Assembly: GCA_026987115.1 (NCBI GenBank)
Contig: JALSNF010000045.1
Coordinates: 27,061-91,060, forward strand
Source of the DNA: Desulfurobacteriaceae bacterium
GTDB lineage: Bacteria > Aquificota > Aquificia > Desulfurobacteriales > Desulfurobacteriaceae
Direction of reading: 5' to 3'
Length of the DNA: 64,000 nucleotides
A program made the position numbers and the translations under genes. Below are positions 56,682-64,000 of this stretch, piece after piece (the first letter of the stretch is position 1; each line of letters starts with the position of its first letter). Under the pieces are notes generated by a model. The model was not told the DNA's origin, ran no database searches, and saw nothing but the letters and a program-made list of their open reading frames with translations.

Positions 56682-57730
56682 AAAGAAAACCTTACAAACT
56701 TCTCTGTCCCGTTGCTTCCAAAGTCCTTCCCGGGAGTTATAGCAACTTTAGCCTTTTCAAGAACCTCAAAGGCAAAGGAGAAAGAGTCATCTGTGAACTT
56801 TGAAGCGTCGGCAAAAACGTAAAAAGCTCCTTGAGGCTCAACGGGAACTTTAAATCCAATTTCCTTAAGACCTTTTAAAAGTAAGTCTCTCCTCTCTTTA
56901 AAAACCTTAATGTTCTCCTTAAGCTCCCTTAAAGTCTCTTCCTCAAAGCAGGCAAGGGCCGCAAACTGGGAAAGGGTAGGGGGAGAGATAACTATGTTCT
57001 GGAGAACTGCGGTAATTTGAGGGACAAACTCTTTAGGAACTATTAGGAAGCCAAGACGCCAACCTGTCATTAAGAAGAACTTTGAAAAGCCGTTTACTAC
57101 TGCACAGTTTTCTGAGACCTCAAGGACAGAGGTAGCCCTTTGACCGTAGGTTATACCGTGGTATATCTCGTCGCTTATTAAAAAGGCTTTCTCAGCAAGT
57201 TTTGAAAGCTCTTTTTTAGAGTAGAGAGAGCCCGTGGGGTTTGAGGGAGAGTTTACTATAAGAACAGGGGTTTTTAAGTCTTTTGCTTCTACTTTAAATT
57301 GGTTTTCTGGAAAAACCTTAAGGGCCCTACCTTTAATGTTTAAAAACTTTACCATGTTCTTGTAGCAAGGATATCCCGGGTCAGAGTAGGAGACCTCACC
57401 CAAAAACTCAAAGGCAACCTTTAAAAGAGCCAAAAGGCCGGGGGAGCTCCCTGGAGTAATGATAACCCTTTCTGGCTCAACTTTAACGCCATACTCCCTT
57501 TCATAGTAAGAGGAAATTGCCTCCCTTAAAGGGTAAATCCCTACGCTCTCTGTGTACTTAAGTTCCAGACTTTTTAAAAGCTCAAGGGCCCTCTCTTTCA
57601 CCTTATTAGGAACGGGAAGGTCAGGCTCCCCTATCTCTAAGTGAATTACCTTCTCACCCCTTTTCTCAAGCTCCTTTGCCCTTTCAAGGACCTTCATAAC
57701 GTAAAAAGGCTCAACCAACAACCTTTCCAT
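56621..57730 (-). CDS. Pyridoxal-phosphate class I/II aminotransferase
   Basis: HLEIGEPDLPVP; VNSPSNPTGSLYSKKEL; SDEIYHGITYG; VVNGFSKFFLMTGWRLGFLI. Confidence 0.93.
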   Translation of the reverse strand: MERLLVEPFYVMKVLERAKELEKRGEKVIHLEIGEPDLPVPNKVKERALELLKSLELKYTESVGIYPLREAISSYYEREYGVKVEPERVIITPGSSPGLLALLKVAFEFLGEVSYSDPGYPCYKNMVKFLNIKGRALKVFPENQFKVEAKDLKTPVLIVNSPSNPTGSLYSKKELSKLAEKAFLISDEIYHGITYGQRATSVLEVSENCAVVNGFSKFFLMTGWRLGFLIVPKEFVPQITAVLQNIVISPPTLSQFAALACFEEETLRELKENIKVFKERRDLLLKGLKEIGFKVPVEPQGAFYVFADASKFTDDSFSFAFEVLEKAKVAITPGKDFGSNGTEKFVRFSFCTSKRNIEEALERLYSYLR

Positions 57731-59012
57731 AGTTCTCTTCCCTTTTTTCCTTTACCTCTTCAAGCTTGACCTTTACAACTGAACCTGAAGGTAGGTTCTT
57801 ATCAAGGATAAGGTTTATGTAGTTTCCACTTATAGCAACGCTCTTTTCCCCTTTAAGCTCAGAGAGAACCAGACAGTCAAGCTCCTTTCCTATAAACCTT
57901 TTTCTATATTCTAAACTTTTAGCTTTTCCTATTTCCCTTAAAGCCTTAGCCCTCATCTTTTTCTCATTAGGGGAAACAGAGTCCTTAAAGGTGTAAGCAA
58001 CAGTTCCAGGCCTTGGAGAGTAAGGGAAAACGTGGAGGTAGCTAAAGGGGAGCTCCTTAACAAAAGCCTCCGTTTCTTTAAATTCCTCTCTCCCCTCTCC
58101 GGGAAAGCCTACCATAACGTCCGTTCCTATTGCAGCATCCGGACGCCTCTTTAAAATCTCCCTTACTACCCTCTCATAGTCAGCAGGAGAATACCTCCTC
58201 CTCATCCTTTCTAAAACCTTCCTACTGGCACTTTGAAGGGGTATGTGAAAGTGAGGAGCTACTTTCTCTGAAGAGGTAATCGCGTCAATAAGCTCAGGTG
58301 TAAACTCCAAGGGTTCAATTGAAGAGAGTCTAAGCCTGTAGAGGTTAGGGACTTTTACAATTTCCTTTACAAGCTTTGCAAGGTTCCATTCACCGTTTAA
58401 GTCTAAACCGTAACCTCCAAGATGAGTTCCGGTTAACACAATCTCTTTATACCCTAAATCCACAAGCTCCTTGACTTGCGAGAGAACCTCTTTAGGGGAA
58501 AGACTTAACATCCTCCCCCTTGCCTTGGGAATTACACAGTAAGAACAGAAAAGCTCGCACCCTTGCTGAACCTTTAAAAAAGCTCTGCTCCTTCCCTCAT
58601 AGTGGCGCAAAGTTAAAGGGTAAAAGCGCCTCTCTTTCCAAACTCCCCTAATAAAAGTCCTTGGGAGCTCCCCCCTTAATCTCCTCTCAACAAGGTCAAC
58701 AATCCTAAACTTCTCAGCATTTCCAGTTATAAAGTCGGCCTCCCTTACCTTCTCTACCTCTTCCGGGTAAACCTCGCTGTAGCAACCGCTAACAACAACT
58801 AAAGAGTTTGGATTCAAAGACTTTGCTTTCCTTACAGCTTTCCTTGACTTTGCGTCTGCAACGGAAGTAACGGTGCAGGTGTTTATAACGTAAACGTCCG
58901 CCTTCTCTCCAAAGGGAACAACCTCATAGCCTCTTTCCTTAAAGGCCTCCTCCATATAGGCGGTTTCGTGGTAGTTCATCTTACAGCCTAAAGTATAAAA
59001 AGCAACTTTCAT
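57711..59012 (-). CDS. mtaB: tRNA (N6-threonylcarbamoyladenosine(37)-C2)-methylthiotransferase MtaB
   Basis: YTLGCKMNYHETAYMEEAF; INTCTVTSVADAKSRKAVRKAK; QQGCELFCSYCVIPKARGRMLS. Confidence 0.93.
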   Translation of the reverse strand: MKVAFYTLGCKMNYHETAYMEEAFKERGYEVVPFGEKADVYVINTCTVTSVADAKSRKAVRKAKSLNPNSLVVVSGCYSEVYPEEVEKVREADFITGNAEKFRIVDLVERRLRGELPRTFIRGVWKERRFYPLTLRHYEGRSRAFLKVQQGCELFCSYCVIPKARGRMLSLSPKEVLSQVKELVDLGYKEIVLTGTHLGGYGLDLNGEWNLAKLVKEIVKVPNLYRLRLSSIEPLEFTPELIDAITSSEKVAPHFHIPLQSASRKVLERMRRRYSPADYERVVREILKRRPDAAIGTDVMVGFPGEGREEFKETEAFVKELPFSYLHVFPYSPRPGTVAYTFKDSVSPNEKKMRAKALREIGKAKSLEYRKRFIGKELDCLVLSELKGEKSVAISGNYINLILDKNLPSGSVVKVKLEEVKEKREENYGKVVG

Positions 59013-59081
59013 CTTTACCTAATTAAAAACGGTTCTCACTTAATTTAGTTAAGAGGAAGGGAGATTTAAAGGGGAAAGTCC

Positions 59082-59110
59082 TTGCTCCTGTCCTTTTTAA
59101 GGAATATAAT
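59082..59110 (+). promoter_or_regulatory. Putative sigma70 promoter for rpsU (TTGCTC, 17-nt spacer, TATAAT)
   Basis: TTGCTC 59082-59087, TATAAT 59105-59110, exactly 17 nt apart. Confidence 0.6.
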
Positions 59111-59147
59111 TTGCCTCCAAAATCTACTTTAAAGGAGGCGATGCTTT

Positions 59148-59375
59148 ATGGCAACAGTTTACGTTCGCGACGGCGAGCCCTTTGAGAAGGCCTTAAAGAG
59201 GTTTAAAAAGCTCTGCGAAAAGGAAGGAATACTTACAGAGATTAAAAGGAGAGAGTACTACGAGAAGCCTTCAGAGAAGAGGAAAAGAAAGGCAATGGCC
59301 GCAAGGAAGAGGTTAATTAAGGCCTTAAAGAAGCGCGGGCTTTTACCGCCAAAAGGTAAAAAGAAGAAAAAGTAA
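59148..59375 (+). CDS. rpsU: 30S ribosomal protein S21
   Basis: [45 protein letters not shown]. Confidence 0.96.
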   Translation: MATVYVRDGEPFEKALKRFKKLCEKEGILTEIKRREYYEKPSEKRKRKAMAARKRLIKALKKRGLLPPKGKKKKK

Positions 59376-59384
59376 GGGTGAGTT

Positions 59385-59831
59385 ATGGGGATAAAGGAAA
59401 GACTTAAAGAGGACATGAAGGAAGCCTTAAAGTCAAAGGATAAGGTTCGCTTGTCAACAATTAGGATGCTTCAGTCTCTAATAAAGAACGCCGAGATTGA
59501 AAAGAGGGGAGAGCTTACAGAGGAAGAGGTAATCTCCCTCCTTATGAAGTACGCAAAGCAGAGGAGAGAGTCAATAGAGCTTTATGAAAAGGGAGGAAGG
59601 CAGGACTTAGTTGAAAAGGAGAAAAGGGAGCTGGAGATTGTAGAGTCTTACCTTCCCAAGCAGATGGACGAGGAGGAGATAAGGGAGCTTGTTAAAGAGG
59701 CCATTGAGAAAACCGGCGCTTCTTCTCCAAAGGACATAGGTAAAGTAATGCAGTACCTTATGCCGAAAGTAAAGGGAAGGGCCGACGGTTCCACAGTAAG
59801 CAAAATCGTTAAGGAGAGCCTTGCAGGCTAA
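59385..59831 (+). CDS. GatB/YqeY domain-containing protein
   Basis: LKEDMKEALKSKDKVRLSTIRMLQSLIKNAEIEKRGELTEEEVI; ESYLPKQMDEEEI. Confidence 0.94.
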   Translation: MGIKERLKEDMKEALKSKDKVRLSTIRMLQSLIKNAEIEKRGELTEEEVISLLMKYAKQRRESIELYEKGGRQDLVEKEKRELEIVESYLPKQMDEEEIRELVKEAIEKTGASSPKDIGKVMQYLMPKVKGRADGSTVSKIVKESLAG

Positions 59832-59868
59832 GTTCTCTTTTTATAGAATTGAGGTAGGAGCTCTATCT

Positions 59869-59934
59869 GGCGCCTGTGCTCCTTTGGTAATTGGAGGGGG
59901 GTCTTTATACTGATGTTCAAAGGAGCAGGGCGCC
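59869..59934 (+). promoter_or_regulatory. Large hairpin enclosing the mutS2 Shine-Dalgarno and start codon; candidate cis-acting RNA element
   Basis: GGCGCC (59869-59874) + TGCTCCTTTG (59877-59886) pair with CAAAGGAGCA (59918-59927) + GGCGCC (59929-59934); 31-nt loop holds GGAGGGGGG and ATG 59913. Confidence 0.6.
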
Positions 59935-62156
59935 AACTGGAGTTCCACAAGCTCTTACTAGAGACGGCAAAGCTAGCAAGGAGCGAGTCCGGAAAAGAGG
60001 CTGTTCTCTCTATAAGGCCGTCAGTTAACCTTCAAGAGGTTAAGAGAAACCTATCCTTAAACGAAAACTTCTTTAAACTCCTTTTAGAAAGGAGCGTTCC
60101 CCTTGAAGCTTTCCCAAAGGCTGAGCCTCTATTAAAAAAGCTTAAAGTAGAGGGCTCTTTACTTTCGGTAGAGGAACTTTTGCTCCTTTTAAAGCTCTTA
60201 ACTCAATCTAAAGTCTTAAAGAAGTTCTTTAAGAACCTACCAGAAAGGTTTGAAAAGATAGCTTTCTTCTCAGAGAGGTTAACAGACGGAGGGGAGCTCT
60301 TAAAGGACTTAACAAGGAGCATTGACGAGACGGGAGAGGTTTTAGATTCTGCCTCCCCCAAGCTGAGAGAGATTAGAAAGAGGAAAAGCACAGTTTCAGA
60401 GAGGATAAGGGAAAGGCTTAACTCAATAGTTAACAAAAATCCAGAGCTCTGCCCCGACAGGATAATAACAGAGAGGGAAGGGAGGTTCGTAATACTGGTA
60501 AAACCTCAGTTTCTAAAGAGGTTTAGAGGGATAGTCCACGACCGCTCCTCTTCAGGACAAACCCTTTACGTTGAACCTTTAAGCGTAGTAGAGCTAAACA
60601 ACCAGTTAAGGAGTTTAAAAAGGGAAGAAGAAGAGGAGATTTACAAAATCCTAAGGGAGCTCTCCCTTAAGGCCAGAGAGATGGTAGAAGAGATTGACTC
60701 CTCCTTTAAAGCCCTTAAGGAAATAGACCTACGCTGTGCGGTTGCTCAGATGTCAATTAAGCTTAAAGGGACCTATCCAGAGTTTAAAGAGGCCTTTAAC
60801 CTAAAGGGAGCCAGACACCCTTTAATTGAGCTTAAAGGGGAAAGAGTAGTTCCAGTAGACATAAAACTTAAAAAAGGACTTTTAATAACTGGGCCAAATA
60901 CGGGAGGGAAAACGGTCTCCCTTAAAACTTTAGGCCTCCTTTCAATGATGGCTCAAAGTGGATTTTTGATTCCTGCTAAAGAGGGGAGCTCCTTAATGTT
61001 CGTAAAGAAGTGGTTTTCAGACATAGGAGACGAGCAGAGCATAGAGCAGTCCCTCTCAACCTTTAGCTCACACATAAAGAGGATTTCCCAGATATTAAAG
61101 GAAGCAGACGAGGACTCTTTGGTCCTCCTTGACGAGCTGGGAGCAGGAACGGACCCTGTAGAGGGCTCAAGCCTTGCAGTTGCGATATTAAAGTACTTAA
61201 AAGAAAAGGGAGCAAAGGTTGCGGCAACCACCCACTTTTCACCGGTGAAGCTCTTTGCCTACAAGGACGACTACTACCAAGTGGCTTCTGTCCTCTTTGA
61301 CGAAAAGAGCCTAAAACCCCTCTACAAGCTTGCATACGGAATAGTAGGGAAGAGCTACGCCTTAGCAGTAGCCGAGAGGTTCGGAATACCTCAGGAGGTA
61401 ATAAAAACCGCCCTCTCTTTAATGACCGAAGAGGAAAGAATAGCCGAAGAGATAATAGAGGCTTTACAGAGGGAGTATAAAGAAGTTGAAAAGCTAAAAG
61501 AGGAGCTTAAAAGGAAAGAAGAAGAGTTAAAGGAGAAAGAGAAAAAGCTAAAGGAAGAGAGCTCTGAAAAGATAAAGAAGTTCATAGAGGAGCTAGAGAA
61601 AAGAGCCCAAGAGGCACTAAAGGAAAGGGAGCTAGAAAGGGCAAAGGAGAAAGTAAGGAGCATAGTAATCTCTGCTAAGAACAGAGCTGAAATTCTAAAG
61701 GAAGCTCAAGGAAGAGAGGAAATTAAGGAGGGAGATTGGGTCAAAGTAGTCTCTTCAGGGAGGAAAGGGAAAGTAGTTAAGTTAAACAGGGAAAAGAAAA
61801 CAGCAGAAGTGCTAATAGGCAGTTTAAAAGTGAAAGTTAAAATTTCAGACCTTACGAAAGTAGAGGTTAAGGAAAGGGAAGAAAAGGGAATTGAGATTCC
61901 GCAGCCCAAGAGCTTTTTCCCTGAAGTAAAGTTAATTGGAATGAGGGGAGAAGAGGCCTTAAAGGTGCTTGAGGAGTTCCTAGACAAGGCATTAATAGTA
62001 GGAGTCAAAGAGGTTAAGGTAATTCACGGCTACGGGGAAGGGATATTAAAGAGGCTAGTCAGGGAATACCTAAAGGAATCCCCTTACGTTAAGTCATTTA
62101 GGGGAGGGAAGCCTGAAGAGGGAGGAGAAGGAATAACGATAGTTGAACTTAAGTAG
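59913..62156 (+). CDS. mutS2: Endonuclease MutS2
   Basis: LLITGPNTGGKTVSLKTLGLLSMMAQSGFLIPA; LVLLDELGAGTDPVEGSSLAVAIL; C-terminal Smr domain VIHGYGEGILKRLVREYLKESPYVKSFRGG. Confidence 0.96.
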   Translation: MFKGAGRQLEFHKLLLETAKLARSESGKEAVLSIRPSVNLQEVKRNLSLNENFFKLLLERSVPLEAFPKAEPLLKKLKVEGSLLSVEELLLLLKLLTQSKVLKKFFKNLPERFEKIAFFSERLTDGGELLKDLTRSIDETGEVLDSASPKLREIRKRKSTVSERIRERLNSIVNKNPELCPDRIITEREGRFVILVKPQFLKRFRGIVHDRSSSGQTLYVEPLSVVELNNQLRSLKREEEEEIYKILRELSLKAREMVEEIDSSFKALKEIDLRCAVAQMSIKLKGTYPEFKEAFNLKGARHPLIELKGERVVPVDIKLKKGLLITGPNTGGKTVSLKTLGLLSMMAQSGFLIPAKEGSSLMFVKKWFSDIGDEQSIEQSLSTFSSHIKRISQILKEADEDSLVLLDELGAGTDPVEGSSLAVAILKYLKEKGAKVAATTHFSPVKLFAYKDDYYQVASVLFDEKSLKPLYKLAYGIVGKSYALAVAERFGIPQEVIKTALSLMTEEERIAEEIIEALQREYKEVEKLKEELKRKEEELKEKEKKLKEESSEKIKKFIEELEKRAQEALKERELERAKEKVRSIVISAKNRAEILKEAQGREEIKEGDWVKVVSSGRKGKVVKLNREKKTAEVLIGSLKVKVKISDLTKVEVKEREEKGIEIPQPKSFFPEVKLIGMRGEEALKVLEEFLDKALIVGVKEVKVIHGYGEGILKRLVREYLKESPYVKSFRGGKPEEGGEGITIVELK

Positions 62157-62222
62157 GTTATTGAAAATCTTTCCTATTAAGCTCAAATTATATTCGGTAA
62201 AAACAGAGTTTAGGAGACGAGG

Positions 62223-63440
62223 TTGAAACCTGAAGTCCTCTCCCCTGCAGGGAACTTGGAAAAGTTAAAGTTTGCAGTTGACTTTGGAGCCGATGCTGTT
62301 TACTTAGGGGGAAAGCTATTTAACCTAAGAGCAAAGGCGGGCAACTTTACTCTTGAGGAGATGGAAGAAGGCATAAACTACGCCCACGAAAAGGGAGCAA
62401 AGGTTTACATAACTCTAAACGCCTTTGCCAGAAACGACGACTTTAAGGGAATTGAAAGGTTTATAGACGAGGTTAAACCGCTTAAACCTGACGCTTTCAT
62501 AGTCTCCGACCTTGGAGTTTTAAAAACGGTAAGGGAAAGAGCTCCCGAGATTGAAGTGCACATTAGCACACAAGCAAACACGACAAACTATAGAGCAGTT
62601 GAAGTTTACAGGGAGCTTGGAGCAAAGAGGGTGGTCCTTGCAAGGGAGCTCTCTATAGAAGAGATTAGAGAGATAAAGGAAAAAGTCCCTGAGGTTGAAC
62701 TTGAAGTATTCGTTCACGGTGCAATGTGCATGGCCTACTCAGGTAGATGTCTCCTTTCAAACTACCTCTCTTACAGAGAAAGCAACAAGGGAGCCTGCTC
62801 TCAGAGTTGCCGCTGGAAGTACTACTTGGTAGAAGAGACAAGGCCGGGGGAGTTTTTCCCAATAGAAGAAGACGAAACAGGAACATACATATTTAACTCA
62901 AAAGACCTTTGTGCCTTACCCCTTTTACCGCAACTAATAGAGGCCGGAGTTGACTCTTTAAAAATAGAAGGGAGGGTAAAGAGCTCTTATTACGTAGCTA
63001 TAACCACAAGCGTTTACAAAAGGGCAGTAAAACTTATAAAGGAGAAGGGCATCAGCGCATTTAAGGAAGAGCTCCCCACTTTACTTGAAGAGCTAAAGAA
63101 GGTAAGCCACAGACCGTACACCTTAGGTTTTTTAAAGAGAGAAGAAGAGATACTCCAACACTACGAAACCAGTTCCTACATAAGGGAGTTTAAGTTCTTG
63201 GGAGTTTTTAAAGGTGGGAAGTGGCAGGTTAGGAACAAGGTAAGGTTAGAAGAGGAAGTGGAGCTCTTTTTGCCTAACGTAAAAACATTTAAAGCAAAGG
63301 TTAAAGGGATAAAAGTTGAAAGGAAAGGAAGGGAAGAAAGGGTAAGGGAGGCTAACCCAAACCAAGTAGCTCTTATTGAGTTTGATAGGGAGCTCCCACT
63401 ACAGGAAAACGCAATACTCAGGAGGAAGGAGAAGGCATAA
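62223..63440 (+). CDS. Peptidase U32 family protein
   Basis: PEVLSPAGNLEKLKFAVDFGADAVYLGGKLFNLRAKAGNFTLEEM; VEVFVHGAMCMAYSGRCLLSNYLSYRESNKGACSQSCRW. Confidence 0.93.
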   Translation: MKPEVLSPAGNLEKLKFAVDFGADAVYLGGKLFNLRAKAGNFTLEEMEEGINYAHEKGAKVYITLNAFARNDDFKGIERFIDEVKPLKPDAFIVSDLGVLKTVRERAPEIEVHISTQANTTNYRAVEVYRELGAKRVVLARELSIEEIREIKEKVPEVELEVFVHGAMCMAYSGRCLLSNYLSYRESNKGACSQSCRWKYYLVEETRPGEFFPIEEDETGTYIFNSKDLCALPLLPQLIEAGVDSLKIEGRVKSSYYVAITTSVYKRAVKLIKEKGISAFKEELPTLLEELKKVSHRPYTLGFLKREEEILQHYETSSYIREFKFLGVFKGGKWQVRNKVRLEEEVELFLPNVKTFKAKVKGIKVERKGREERVREANPNQVALIEFDRELPLQENAILRRKEKA

Positions 63441-63441
63441 G

Positions 63442-63657
63442 CTACCACCTACACTTTCCACGCCATCCCCAACCTCTACCTTGCCCTTCTCTCCATCTCC
63501 TACCTCTACCACACCAACCTGAAGGTGCGTTAACCCTTACAATGTTCCCACTTGCACACTTTGGACATTTAACCATCCAACGTGGCTTTCCAAAAGGCTC
63601 CTCAAATTCATAGCCACAGTCAAGGCACCTAAATTTCCTCTTAGGGATTGCTTCCAT
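63442..63657 (-). CDS. Small zinc-ribbon protein with Gly/Arg/Trp-rich tail
   Basis: FRCLDCGYEFEEPFGKPRWMVKCPKCASGNIV then GWCGRGRRWREGQGRGWGWRGKCRW. Confidence 0.7.
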   Translation of the reverse strand: MEAIPKRKFRCLDCGYEFEEPFGKPRWMVKCPKCASGNIVRVNAPSGWCGRGRRWREGQGRGWGWRGKCRW

Positions 63658-63778
63658 AGTTAGAATCTCCTAACTAAAGTTCAACCTTAAACATAAGAAT
63701 CTAACTGTGAAAAATCAAGTTCAATGAGGATATAACCTTACAACAATTTAAAGACGATTAAATTTCTTGAAGAAGCAC

Positions 63779-64000
63779 TTACCTTAAAAGTTGTTTAAGG
63801 TCTTCAAAAAATCCCGGATATGAAGTTTTTACACACTCAACATCATCTATCTCTATAGCCTCCCGAGATATGAGCGAAGCAACGGTAAAAGTCATAGCTA
63901 TTCGGTGGTCGCCGTAGGATTTAATTCTCCCACCTTTTAGTGGAGTTTTCCCCTTTATTACCATACCGTCAGGGAGTTCTTCAACCTCTGCTCCAATTGC
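63779..64000 (-). CDS. aroA: 3-phosphoshikimate 1-carboxyvinyltransferase (EPSP synthase), C-terminal part, truncated by window edge
   Basis: AIGAEVEELPDGMVIKGKTPLKGGRIKSYGDHRIAMTFTVASLIS; frame stays open to base 64000. Confidence 0.9.
   Translation of the reverse strand, partial: AIGAEVEELPDGMVIKGKTPLKGGRIKSYGDHRIAMTFTVASLISREAIEIDDVECVKTSYPGFFEDLKQLLR

Larger units (their letters stand above)
1..64000. repeat. Dispersed highly iterated palindrome GAGCTC (core of GGAGCTCC)
   Basis: About 140 GAGCTC sites counted by eye across the window, e.g. 973-978, 6209-6214, 8228-8233, 59858-59863. Confidence 0.8.

Noticed and set aside
59113-59139. GCCTCC...GGAGGC inverted repeat that could sequester the rpsU Shine-Dalgarno
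   Set aside because: The predicted transcription start (about 7 nt after TATAAT, near 59117) falls inside the 5' arm, so the stem may not be fully transcribed; only 6 bp.
26369-64000. Search for UGA-encoded selenoproteins given selA
   Set aside because: The recognised genes in the window appear full length, with no truncated family continuing past an in-frame TGA that I could see.
1-64000. CRISPR arrays, tRNA/rRNA genes, intact transposons or prophage
   Set aside because: No regularly spaced repeats, recognisable tRNA/rRNA sequences, transposases, integrases or phage structural genes were seen.

Overview
This is a gene-dense 64 kb chromosomal window with almost no intergenic space, and gene content typical of a thermophilic, Gram-negative, Aquificota/Desulfurobacteriaceae-like bacterium (taxonomy is inference). 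It carries mostly housekeeping genes: tldE/pmbA (5' truncated), rbfA, nrnA-like DHH phosphoesterase, two Omp85-type outer-membrane proteins, an NSS transporter, Rad50/SbcC, MscS, PhoH, PgpH-like HD phosphohydrolase, dgkA, a nitrilase-family amidase next to nadE, tldD, an RND efflux pair, selA, a complete 14-subunit nuoA-N operon, fumarase beta subunit, peroxiredoxin, rpoD, dnaG, lspA, purS/purQ, kdsB, pyrG, murB, hemB, a K+ channel, mtaB, rpsU, yqeY, mutS2, a U32 peptidase and partial aroA. I saw no rRNA, tRNA, CRISPR array or intact transposon. The most striking signal is global. The palindrome GAGCTC, often extended to GGAGCTCC, occurs about 140 times by eye where roughly 10 are expected from composition. 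It appears in all three codon phases and also in a non-coding spacer, so it looks like a HIP1-like highly iterated palindrome. Local observations: a long near-perfect hairpin enclosing the mutS2 ribosome-binding site and start codon; two unrelated genes whose Shine-Dalgarno sits in the hexaloop of the same AGTTAG/CTAACT stem; an Omp85 gene whose signal peptide can only start at a non-canonical AUA codon; a stand-alone cyclic-nucleotide-binding-domain gene inside the nuo operon; an unlisted 51-aa single-TM ORF after the NSS transporter; and a decayed type I restriction-modification scar. All counts are by-eye estimates.
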